A DNA stretch of 64,000 bases, taken from the NCBI GenBank assembly GCA_047967505.1, contig CM106538.1; one strand, 5' to 3'. Both the position numbers and the translations under genes were made by a program. This document shows, in pieces, positions 23,513 to 33,794 of the stretch (position 1 is the stretch's first letter; every line of letters begins with the position of its first letter). The DNA is from Dipteris shenzhenensis. Its lineage: Eukaryota > Polypodiophyta > Polypodiopsida > Gleicheniales. The notes under the pieces were generated by a model. It did not search any database and was not told the origin of the DNA. It saw only the letters and a list, made by a program, of their open reading frames with translations.

Positions 23513-24353
23513 ATGGCTACCTTCTTGAATATGGATAAGTTCAATGGTAAATGCTTTCACACATGGTAGATGAAAGTTAAGTTTGCATTGATGAGGGAAA
23601 ACCTCTAGGGGCTTGTCAAACCTGCTTCAACTTCTTCTTCAACAGCCTCTAATGCTGGAGAATCCTCAACTCCTACATGCCCGGCATGAGATCCTGCTAG
23701 AGAAGAAAGCCGATGGCACTATTGCTCTTGGCTTAGGAGATGACTATATTCATCATATTTCTGATTTGGAGTCTCCTTCTGAAGCTTGGCAGAAGCTTGA
23801 TATTATTTTTGGTGCTAGCTCTCACATCTCAAAATTGTCACTTAAGATTGCTTTCTTTGAATTGAAGATGGCTAGTGGCACTCCCTTGATTGCCCATGTC
23901 AATCACATGCGGAGTCTCATGACTCAACTTGCTTCTATCAACTCTCCAATCACTACAGATGATGCAATGGTAGTATTGCTCAAAAGTATGCCTGAAGATT
24001 ATGATCATGTTGTTACCACATTGAAAAATCTTCCTAATCCTACTCCTGAAGGTCTTATTACTGCTCTTCAAGAAGAAGAAAGGCACATGGAACTCCGGAG
24101 AGGCAATGACACAACCTATGCCATAAAAACTCAAAAGGGCAAGTTTTCACCTTGCAAACATTGTGGGAAGACTAATCACCTCTTAAAAGATTGCTTCAAG
24201 ATCAATCCTTGCAAATATTGTGGCAAAAACAATCACCATGAAAAGTTTTGTAAGGCTAAAAAGGAAGCAACTACAAAACCAAAAACTGCCAATTTACTTT
24301 CAGTTGACGTGCCTCCACAAGATGAGGCCTCCTATGATGATTATGCTTTTTGA
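23513..24353 (+). pseudogene. gag polyprotein of the gag-only element, two zinc knuckles
   Basis: The intact stretch is 23613-24353; the true start is likely ATG 23513 ('MATFLNMDKFNGK'), in another frame, so the head carries a frameshift near 23670-23700 and two early in-frame stops. The capsid part resembles the copia gag domain (UBN2 type): 'LGDDYIHHISDLESPSEAWQ' and 'SLKIAFFELKMASGTPLIAH'. The end has two complete CCHC knuckles, 'CKHCGKTNHLLKDC' and 'CKYCGKNNHHEKFC', about 30 residues apart, and a basic-to-acidic tail. Every zinc ligand is present. The protein would form the particle and bind RNA. The long clean frame from 23613 contrasts with the heavy damage in the autonomous copia remnants of the window. 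Confidence 0.88.
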
Positions 24354-24713
24354 ACCATCTCCATATATGCTCCAAATCTCTTTTTTATGTTCAGTCAAGG
24401 TACTCTACCTAGATAGCCCTCCAAAATGAATGGAATAAACTATTGTGTTCTTTGTAAACACCTCTGGTCACCATATGATGTAGGCCATGTGTATGTGTTT
24501 TTGCTCCATGGTACCTCCTGCAGACATTGTGTGCATGTACATGCAGGAGAGATAACCATTGGAAGGTCTTATGTATCCCTTTGTTTACTTCACACCCTTG
24601 GGAACCCTTGCTAGCATGAGATCCTAGCCATAGATTTATCCTTGACCACCATGAGATGGCATGAGAAACTATGAGACTAGATGTATCCTTGACATAGCCT
24701 GAGGCATTCCCTT

Positions 24714-24724
24714 GAGGGGGGGTT
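24714..24724 (+). promoter_or_regulatory. Polypurine tract of the gag-only element
   Basis: 'gaggggggg' followed by 'tt' sits immediately before the 3' LTR start at 24725, the standard primer site for plus-strand DNA synthesis. Confidence 0.85.
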
Positions 24725-25011
24725 TGATGGGATATCTCAAGGTGTATGCCCCAGGCACACCTTGGGTTCTATATGTGTGTGCTAGAGGCACAGTTAGTTG
24801 CCCATAAGCACTGTTAGGTGGTGGTAGATGCCACATAGGATGACTGAGAGATTCTAGGAGCTGATTGAGGAGATGATTGTGGAGATGATTGTGGAGCTTG
24901 GTGGCTCATGTAGAGGTGCCTACATATGGACCTCACCTTTCTTCATTCCATAAGCAAGCAAGCATTCTCATTTCGTGTTCAGCTTCATGCTTTCCTTTCA
25001 CTTCTCCAACA
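24725..25011 (+). repeat. 3' LTR of the gag-only element
   Basis: Begins 'tgatgggatatctcaaggtg' and ends '...cttctccaaca', aligned with the 5' LTR. It carries an internal duplication of 'gatgattgtgga' and an extra 'gctcatgta' near 24903 relative to the 5' LTR. Confidence 0.92.
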
Positions 25012-25215
25012 GCTGTATCTTCCCTTCACCAATGGGTTCCTTATTCCTTTCATCAAGTGGCTGTATCTTCCCTTCATCAAACAAGGGCTTTCTTGCCTTC
25101 ATCAGTGGGCTTCTTCTTTTCATTAGGTGGTTGTATCTCTCCTTCATCAAATAGGGGCTTCTTCTCCCTTCTATCAAGGGGTTGTATTTCTCTTCATCAA
25201 GTGGATCCTTTCTTT
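25012..25215. repeat. TTCATCA-type minisatellite, right part
   Basis: At least four units of 40-60 bases contain 'ggttgtatcttcccttcatc' or close variants followed by 'aaataggggcttcttct'. It continues the array at 22235-22362. Confidence 0.85.
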
Positions 25216-25489
25216 TTGAGGTCAATGCATGTGCTTCCTCTGCTCTCTCTAGATAGATAGTTCTAGCAGGTAGGCATAGTTGGTCTCTCTATGTCTTAAG
25301 CATTGGCATATGACAATCTCTACATACAGAGGCTACATGCATAAACACCCCAAAGAAAAACGCATGCATAGGGTTGCGACACTAGGGACATTAGATTCGG
25401 CACTCATATATAATGTACCCATGGCAAAGCGTGCACATATAGCCATGCAACATCATAAGAGGATTAACTATTGCAGTTGTCAATATCAC

Positions 25490-26809
25490 AATCTCACCTT
25501 GTACCTAAGCAAGTTATTTCTGGATTCCTTCCTACCTCATCTTGAGAGTGTAGACATTCTCCTTCAGCTCCTCCACTTGGTCATTCATGGCAATAGCTCT
25601 ATCTGATTCTACCAGCCATAGTTGCACCTCTTGAAATTCCTTAATTGCTTCATTGTAGGCCTCTCTCAAGACCACCAGAGTACTTTGGGTATCAAAAAGC
25701 ATGGAGGGCTACCTCTTAAAATTTTCAAGAGCCATGGCATGCTCCTCTAGAGTAGTATTATAATTACCTACAAGGCATTGTGCTTATTTTCCCAATATTG
25801 AGCCTTCTCTTTTCAATATTACACATTGTCATTCTTGCTCTGAGCTCCATCTTGGCTACTCTCTTCCCAATCTGCATCCTTCTTCCTCTCATCCTAAGCT
25901 GCATCTTACTTGGCTTTAAGACTCTCTTGCATGGTGTGTGCATTGTTCCTTCTCCACTGAGCTATAAGATTTTCTTTGTCAATATTCAATGCACTCTACA
26001 TGTTGCATAGCCATTGGAAAAGAACTTTCTTTTCTGTTTTCTGAGCTCCAAGTTGTTCTTTCTTTTTTGCTAGATTGACCTTTCGTTCTAGTGTCTTCAA
26101 GCTGTTGATGCAGGTACTTGACCTACCTTTTTGCAAATTCTCTTCTCTCCCTTTCCTTCTCGGCTATTTTTTAAGCCTCTCTTGCTTGGTCCTCATTGGC
26201 CTCAACTTGTTATTGTTCCTACATATCCTTTACTTTTATCTCCTCTAGTAGGTCTTGTACTAGCTCTATCTTTCCCTCTACATCATCCTTGAGGATCTTC
26301 TCCTGTTGTGCTGCCAATGGTGCATGGGTGGCTTACATTTGTAGCTTCCTCATCTCCTTATCATATTGGTAAAGAACTATTTGGGGCAAGTTCCCATTAG
26401 GTACACTCTAATTCTGCCATATGGCAATTTTCATTCTTCAAGTTGTTTAGCACACTCTTAGAGATCGCCCTTGAGAAAGAGGCTGGTTTTCCGTTTAGTT
26501 GCTCTATCCTGCTTGACCTTGCCAAAACCTCATAGTTCCTCTTGATATAAGAAAGAAATGCCTTGTCTCCTTCAAAATAGCCTGAATATTTGCTGGCAAG
26601 CTTGAAGCCTTGACTCCACCATCTCTACTAATCTAAGCTTGAGGGAATAAATGTAAAATGTCATTTTTCTTCCATGACTTCTCCAAGTAACAAGCTTACA
26701 AACTGCCTCCAGGGATGTTGAGTGCCTTTTCAATCATGCTTGCATTGATAGAAATTTTTTTATTATCATAGACAATATATATGTCCTTCACGTTAACTTC
26801 TTTTGTCAT
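25490..26809 (-). pseudogene. Decayed frame with coiled-coil character, family unknown
   Basis: On the minus strand, ATG at 26809 opens 'MTKEVNVKDIYIVYD' and 'ASMIEKALNIPGGSL' before a stop. Further segments in shifting frames read as coherent protein: 'FEGDKAFLSYIKRNYEVLA' (about 26570), 'KILKDDVEGKIELVQDLLEE' (about 26300), 'KIAEKERERREFAKR' (about 26160), 'AMALENFKR' (about 25730) and 'VLREAYNEAIKEFQEVQLWL' (about 25650). The charged, heptad-like pattern suggests a long coiled coil. I count more than ten stops, many TAG or TAA where Gln or Trp would fit. The N-terminal 'I-x-x-A-L-x-I-P-x-G' style recalls the extra or gag-like frames of plant retrotransposons, but I do not recognise the family. 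No polymerase is adjacent. Confidence 0.45.
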
Positions 26810-27055
26810 CTTTTGAAGTGACAAAAGAACCTAGATCTGGCATCTAAAGCTAGATGGGACTATGTATCACAATTTTTAGATTGGAGGAAAGCCAGATGGG
26901 ACTATGTGTCAGGATTACAAGATGGGAGGGACTGGAGGCCGAGCTAGAGGGATCCATTGGGAACGAAATGCTAGATGGAGGTAGAAGGGTCCATTGGGGA
27001 GAATTGGCTGGATCATGAGTTTTGGAACTCGTTGTGCTTAGAGGATCCATTGTGA

Positions 27056-27110
27056 GAGGGGATAGAAGTTGTAGGAGGGGATAGAAGTTGTAGGAGGGGA
27101 CGGAAGTTGC
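27056..27110. repeat. 19-bp tandem repeat, three copies
   Basis: 'gatagaagttgtaggaggg' repeats at 27061 and 27080, with a variant 'gacggaagttg' at 27099. Confidence 0.9.
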
Positions 27111-27339
27111 TTGGTTGAGCGCAAGGGAACATAATTGCTAGGGAGTATGCTAGGGAGTAAGATGACTAACTATAAGGAATTCAAGTGCTGTCAATTTAAG
27201 TAAAATGCACCATGTAGAGTAAGTTAAGATGGTTGGCATTCATTGGATGATGCAAAGGAAAGTGTGCAAGGGTGGCATCAATTTGATAATTTAAACAAAT
27301 CACAATTTAAGAATGTAATGATGTTGAGCTGCAATCACG

Positions 27340-27745
27340 ATGACAACCACCCGGCTTGCATGTAGAGTAAGTAGAGTGAGTAGTTCTATGACAACCATCG
27401 ACTTACATGCAAGCACCACCAGGCTTGCATGCAAAGTAAGTAAGTGAGCCATTACGATTCATCATGAAAACCATTGGTCTTGAATGCACTACCGGGCTTG
27501 CATGCAAAGTAAGTAGCTAAGCCATTATCAGTCATGATGATAACCACCAAGCTTGCATGTAGAGTAAATAGAGTTAGCCGTTACTGTACCTTGCATGCAG
27601 AGTAAGTAGAGTGAGAAGCTAAAACTATGCAGAGTAAATAGAGTGAGCCATTACCAATAATGACAACCACTAGGCTTGCATGCAGAGTAAGTAGAGTGAG
27701 CCATCACTCTAGCTTGCATGTGGAATAAGTAGTGTGAGTAGCTAA
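27340..27745. repeat. Minisatellite with GCTTGCATGC core
   Basis: Six to seven irregular units of roughly 45-75 bases carry 'ggcttgcatgcagagtaagt' or variants, followed by 'agagtgagccatta' and often 'tgacaaccacca'. The alternating purine/pyrimidine core TGCATGCA occurs in most units. Non-coding. Confidence 0.9.
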
Positions 27746-28738
27746 CTACCAGTTTCATTATGGCTTAACATCTAAAACTATTTTTCCACTAGTCATTGGC
27801 TCCCCTATTTACTACCTTGTTACCCATCCAAAATTATATCTCTCCACTGATGCTAGTTCTTTATTGTATTTTCCACTTCTCATCAACTCCTCTAGTCACC
27901 ATAAATAATTATATTTATCTACTGCTCATCGCTATTTTTCCTCTAGTCCTCTATTTCCCATGTATGCTCTTGCATTGACAATTGTTCTTACTAGCATTCT
28001 TTATACCACCATCATCCCTATTCTATCTTCTTCTTCTATCAAGGTGCTTGCATTGCATTTCTCCAATATTTTAATGCCATGTGTGGTGTTCAGTCTTCTT
28101 GTTCAACAATGGTTTCCTATTGGTATCAAGATTGAAAGCAAATGGCTTGCAATTAGTTATTTTCTATAGACACCATTCAGATTATTAAATGCAAATGTCT
28201 TGCATTTAGTTCTTTTCTATCAACACCATGCAAAAGTCGATGAAGGAATTTGCATTTTTTTGGAAGAATTTTCAAGTTTTGCCCCTTATGCTCGTTAGCA
28301 TTCCTATTCTATTTATGTATGAGCCACTTCAAAGTCTTGCATGGTAGGGCAATACTTATTCCCTTCACAGTGGAGCTCCACTAATGGCCATGTTTATGTC
28401 TAACGTCCTTCAAAGGATTGCAAAGCGAGGCAATATTTCTTTCAAACAAGACTTGTCCTATTTTAGTTTGTAGGTTGGGGGCCCTCAAGGTAGCATTTAG
28501 CTTTAGAATATTTGTTTTATGTAATGAGACACACAAATTCTTACTGCATAAAATGGTTGATTTACTTCTTTGCACCAAAATAGCTATAACAAAAGCTCCC
28601 AAGACCACTACAATGGTTTTAAATAGATTTAATGCTAAAGTATCTCTCTTATTGAACAAGCATGGTCGTGGTTGTAATCTAGTGTGATGGTGGTGCACAA
28701 GAACCAGTGCGGCAATCCACATATCATACACTCTATCG

Positions 28739-29770
28739 CTATCCAATGGGGACGAGCATTTTCTGAGCGAAATCTTCCGAGCGTCCGAGCGAAGGAAAAA
28801 AAAAGCTTCCAACTATGCATAAATATGGCAAAAATCAATCAGAAGAAAACATAGTTTCACTTAGAAATATGCAAAGTATTATAGCAATGCCTATTTTATA
28901 AAAAAATCTTTAGGTGAATCTGTAGGAATGGTGAGAGCATAATGGGATGGCTTTTGAAGAAACCCACATGTAGAGTAGACTTCTCTATGAAAATTCCCTT
29001 ATGATCCTTCTTACAACTTTTACTTAATAGGGGGTGACATTGAAAACCCTCTCTCAACCTATCTTCATGAAAGAGTTTCTTCAAAGAAAACTCATTGAAG
29101 CAAGCCATCCAGGTAGTTTCGCCAGCGAAACCCCTTTGAAGCAAGTCTCCCAAGGTAGTTTCGCTGGCGAAACTACCTTGGACAGCACTTTTAAAAGTGA
29201 CATAACTTTCATATCCAATGTCCAAATATAGTCATTCAACCACTCAAATTGATCGGAACACCCCATTTGAGCACATCTATGAAGTTATATTTTGGAAAAT
29301 CTTCCATATATAGTATTAAATATTACATGTATTTTATGAGAGTGATATATAAGCCCAAGTTAATACTTATTTATAGTAATTTAAACTTCTTTAGAAACAT
29401 GTCCATAAATATGCTATAAAAACACTAAAAAGATATTGTCATATGATATAAATGTGTTAATAAGTAATTATATATGCATAGTATTATTACATTGAGAGTG
29501 ATTATGAGGAATGTTTCTTAAAGGAATCAACACTTTTTTAAGGTAATAACAGGGGTACAAAGGGATGTCTCTAAATAAGAAAATTATGTTGTGTAAAAAT
29601 GAATGAGTGACTAGTCTGTATATTTTTAAAGGGATCTAGTTCTAGTGAAAATAAAAGTGTAAAAACCATGTTTCCTACAGAAAAACATTTTTAAAAATCT
29701 CTTGAAAAACACGCTCGGATAAACCTGCTCATAGGTTTTTGCTCGTAAAATTGACGCATCCCTATCCAAT
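28739..29770. mobile_element. Mutator-like non-autonomous element candidate (9-bp flanking duplication, imperfect TIR)
   Basis: The 9-mer 'ctatccaat' occurs at 28739-28747 and 29762-29770. Just inside, the left end (28748 onward, 'acgagcattttctgagc' to 'tccgagcgt') matches the reverse complement of the right end ('acgagcaaaaacctatgagc' to 'tccgagcgt') over about 35 bases with mismatches. The 1,014-bp interior has no transposase and includes the palindrome at 29150. A 9-bp target duplication is the usual length for Mutator-like elements. The TIR match is imperfect, so the class is inference. Confidence 0.5.
29150..29181. repeat. 15-bp perfect inverted repeat, 2-base centre
   Basis: 'ccaaggtagtttcgc' at 29150-29164 and its exact reverse complement at 29167-29181 flank 'tg'. 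A shorter related hairpin ('gtttcgc' ca 'gcgaaac') lies at 29116-29131, where the sequence is a partial direct copy of this unit. Confidence 0.92.
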
Positions 29771-30323
29771 TAGGGATTTGTGTTCCTATCTAGTAAAGGG
29801 AGTGGCACATGTTGTGCTATACACCATGTTTAGAATGGTTGTATGCCCATGGAGTTAAAGGCCACATGGAGTAAAGGTGTGGAGTGGCATGTGTGGAGCT
29901 CTGCAGCGTGTTTAGAATTGTTTTTATGCCAAAGGCCTGAAGTGCATGTCAAGCTCTACATGATGCTCAAAACAATTACACCAACAACTTTTTATAGGCC
30001 GTGTTTGATCATTACGCCAGTGTGGCAATCAATATGTCAGGAAAAAACTCAGTGAAAGCACCAACCTACCCCAAATTGAAAATCTTGCCAACGAGTGCAT
30101 TCCAGTGCGGTCTTAAAAATGCCCCAAAAGTAGTTTTGTGATTGGCCACACTCGATTGTGCGATGGCCCCCCTAGGAGATAGGAATGGGGTGTTGGGTAT
30201 CTAACTAATAGTTTATGGTTACTATGCTACCTAGACTATGCAATGGCATCAATGTGGACTCTAACTCTCCAACAAGATGGAGGATGCATGGGATGTTAAG
30301 AGAGCTAGATAGCACCCTATCGA

Positions 30324-30423
30324 CAAATGCTATGTCCTCCATCCATGGTGAAGGGGAAGGAAGGAAAAGACAGATGCTATGCCCTCCTTCATCCATGGTG
30401 AAGGGGAAGGAAGGAAAAGACAA
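30324..30423. repeat. Tandem duplication of about 49 bp
   Basis: 'ccatggtgaaggggaaggaa' followed by 'ggaaaagac' occurs twice in tandem, each preceded by 'atgctatg(t/c)cctcc'; the second copy has a 3-base insertion. From 29780 to 31680 I see nothing else recognisable. Confidence 0.9.
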
Positions 30424-31679
30424 ATGAGAAATGATAGAAGGGATTAAAAATGGGGGGTGAGAAAAAGAGATAATGGGGACACCTCACTTGACCTTGCCTC
30501 ACAAATATCTTGATTGAGGTAGTATGCCACCATGAAAGCTTCTACCACATACCTCAATTCAGGTACGATCGAATTATGACAATGCCACATAACTTGCCAC
30601 CTCATCACCCTTTTATGCATATTATGCCACCTCAAGTGGTGCATGGACATTTGTCATCCTTTGATCCATTGAAATATCTCAATCGAGGTATTCCTACCCG
30701 GTGCTTGTTCTTGAAATCCCTCTATATTTGGAGTGTTCTATTTTTCTTGAAAAGAACCAAAAGTGGGTACTCTTAGCTTGCAAGCACCAATATGACATTA
30801 TCAATAGGATTTTATTCGTTAAAGTGCTCTATCTTGATATAGTTTCAATGCAACCACTTGTTTGACCACATCTCAATCATTATGTGATAAATTAATAGAT
30901 AAATTTATTTATGAGTTGTAAAAAACATATTGCATATGTATCTAATAGATGAACTTTGAAATGTACATATAAAAGTGGCATTTCTTGCCATGTGTATTGT
31001 AAAAAATTGAATATATGCATCAGTGTTATATTTCTCAAATATACATCCAATAGTGTCACAAGACCTAATGCAAACATTGAAAAGCAAAAAATAGGCATTA
31101 AATTTGCTTGGTATAGTAAAAAATAGGTGTTAAAGTTACATCTCTAGTACATCAAAACATAAGAGGGACTTCAACTACCAAGCCCTGAGGTTGGGATCAG
31201 TATTACTAATTGCATCAACCATATTAACAAATGGAAGGGATCTTTGTGCATCCACTACTTGGTGATGATAGGTGGCCATAGTATGTGACAACACTATTAC
31301 GGATGAAGTGAGAACTATTTTGTAGAAAAGAGAACTAAATGGAATATTATTTTTCATACCGTTAAAATTTCCATTTTTTATTCATTTTTGAAAATATGGC
31401 TTCCTATCATAAGTCCCCAAAAAAATTACACTGAAAAAATGGAATTCTTGACTTGACTAGATTTGCATGAATACATAAAATTGAGCACATTTTCCATTAA
31501 ACCAATGCAACCATTATACACAAGGAAGATATTTACCATTATTGCAATTTTATCATATCAAAATAAAAGAAGAAGCTACCCATCATATAAGAGATCTTAG
31601 AAATCATCACATATTGCATCCTTACCTATTTGTAGAAGTTTAAATTTGATCTCCATCCCATGACAAAGGCATCTATAGG

Positions 31680-32370
31680 TCATGAGGAAAGTTGATGCTA
31701 TTATTAGAAATTATGATATGTCTTGATAATAGCATCAAGTTAACTCATAACTCATGATAGAAGTTGATAATATTATCAAGTTATGTCATAAGTTGAAACA
31801 AAATATGATGAGCCATAATATGATTTGACCATGGGCACTTAGAGCTATATTTATGCTAGGATTATTGCTTGGTGCTTGTAGGGTATATGTGTTAGTTAGA
31901 TGGAATTTCCTTCTATAAGGAAATTTGTAGTAGATAATGACCCCCTAACCTTGCACCCAATTTTGGAGTGCATTCAGCTTCAAATTTGAAAAAAGTTTTG
32001 GGGAAAAATGATGCCTTGCATCATTTGCATGTTGTAGATCCACTCATGCTCTAAATTTTGAGCCAAAAAGCTCCCAAAACAAAGTATTGATTGAAAAGCT
32101 ATAGTCATTTTACTATTTCTATATTTGTTATGAAAAATTGCGATGATGTTATCGAGTTCTATCATAACTTATGACAATATCATAAAGTTTTATCATAACT
32201 TATGACAAAACTCGATGTTATTATTGAGTTCTATCACAATCATGTCAAATTTTGATGATATCATCGACTTTCATCATAACATTCACTAAAACTCGATACT
32301 ATCATCAAATTTATGGTTAACTTTATGACATGGCTCAATGCTATCATCAAATTATGGCATAATTTGCGAA
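31680..32370. repeat. Degenerate satellite tract with TGATGCTATTAT / ATAATAGCATCA units
   Basis: Short units combining 'gatgttatcatcgagttc', 'tatcataacttatgacaa' and 'ctcgat' recur in both orientations, at about 40-base spacing in 32120-32360. At 31692-31704 and 31726-31738 the unit forms a perfect 13-bp inverted repeat ('ttgatgctattat'). Non-coding. Confidence 0.65.
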
Positions 32371-33019
32371 TTGTTTTAGGGTTTAGGGTGCTTTTTGGGC
32401 AAAAAGCAACCTACAAGACCACGTTTAAAATTATCTTTTTCGTAAGTTTTCCCTAATCGCCTCTCTTTTTAGCAAGGTTTTTCCTTGGTCTCCTCTCTTA
32501 AAGAGTCGCATATGATCTTTGAAGGCTGATTTTTTATCTCAACCACATAAAAATTACCTACGATCTTCCCAACTTCTCTTAGAAAGTCGCCTACGATATT
32601 CCAAGCCTGAATTTTTATCTCAGCCACATAAAAATTGTAGTTAATAGTGATCGAGTGCAAGCATCACTATCAAAGCCTCAACCTCCTCTTTATGATGAGG
32701 CTGGTGAATTTGTTGAGCTAGAGCATGAAGCTCTTGAGGAAATTGGAATAGGTTCAACTATTGTACAAGGAGAGATTGCTACCATTATTGATAAGATGGG
32801 CATAGATTGTGTTGATGTTTAGTTAGACATTTGATTTTCCATATAAATTTCCACATATGGACATATTTTAAGATGTTTAATGATATGGTGATCTATTTAT
32901 CATATGGATTTCCCATTTGGCACATATTTCACATGTACTTCATTTGGTTTCTTGATTATAATATAAATAATAATATTTTTCATGTTCATTTGGTTTGAAT
33001 TAAATTTCTATATCATCAG

Positions 33020-33385
33020 TGATGATGACATCTTAGGGTGACTTTTGATGAGGTGTCAAGAGGCATGCAGTGTGCACAATGTGCCTACAGAGGGGTTACT
33101 GTGCTTAACAGGGGACAGCCATGTGGTAGTGATGAGTTGGCACTTGATGATGTGTCATTAAAATGATGTGGCAAAGCTGACATGGCCTGATGAGCTATAC
33201 CTACTACTGATGTGGCAAGTGATGTGGTTAATATGACATGGCAGTTCACTTTGACTCAATTAATGATGTGGCATGTGGAAAAATCACTGTTGATGTGTCA
33301 CTTGTGATAATGTGGCATGGACATGGATGTTGATGTGGTAGGGTGACTACCATGTGGCTATCAGTGATAATGTGGACAGATAGGG
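33020..33385. repeat. Dispersed GATGTGGCA-type repeats
   Basis: 'tgatgtggca', 'gataatgtgg' and 'gatgtgtca' recur more than ten times in 350 bases at irregular spacing, typical of a degenerate minisatellite. No coding signal. Frames at 33246-33862 on both strands resemble no family I know. Confidence 0.6.
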
Positions 33386-33794
33386 ATAAGGTTGCATTGC
33401 AGAATCCTATGGAACCACGTGCCATTATTGTAACCACACCTTGTGTGGGTGACCCAATGGTCACATGTACTTGATAAGGCCTTATCGGAATCCGGTGATA
33501 GATTCCATTGACAGAACTAAAATTCATCGGATAGAGGCGATGGTGAGGCGATGAGCTCATTTGCACGTATGGGTTGTCTGAGAGTAGGATGGTGGGCTCC
33601 TGTGTGCTACCGTTTGGGCGTGCTAAGGTTAGATGATGTAGAGAGCCTTTCTCTAGGTAATGTTGTGCTACTACATGTTGTTGCATGCTATCAAGTTCAT
33701 AGCTGGAGGAGTCATGCTACCTATAGGGCATCTCGCATTGTGTGGTCTACTGTAGTAGACACCATTGAAGTAGAGTTGCGCTGGAGGTGGCTAT

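Larger units (their letters stand above)
22363..25011 (+). mobile_element. Non-autonomous LTR retrotransposon carrying only gag (TR-GAG-like, copia-type gag)
   Basis: The element has a 265-bp 5' LTR, an initiator-tRNA-Met-type primer-binding site, one gag gene, a polypurine tract and a 287-bp 3' LTR. Both LTRs start with TG and end with CA, and the flanks carry a near-perfect 5-bp duplication (gttgt / gctgt). Between the end of gag (24353) and the polypurine tract there are only about 360 bases, too few for protease, integrase or polymerase, and none is visible. This is the layout called TR-GAG: an element that could supply capsid but must borrow enzymes from a partner. The two LTRs differ by about seven substitutions and a few indels by my hand count, so it is much younger than the other elements here. 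Confidence 0.9.

Noticed and set aside
27340-27745. CRISPR-like array
   Set aside because: Repeat and spacer lengths are irregular, and the sequence context is clearly plant nuclear with no associated genes.
28381-28812. 143-codon minus-strand frame overlapping the left end of the TIR element
   Set aside because: It crosses the element border and resembles no protein family, so a continuous gene is unlikely.
32375-32390. TTTAGGG-like telomere repeat
   Set aside because: Only two units ('tttagggtttaggg'); too short to be an interstitial telomere tract.
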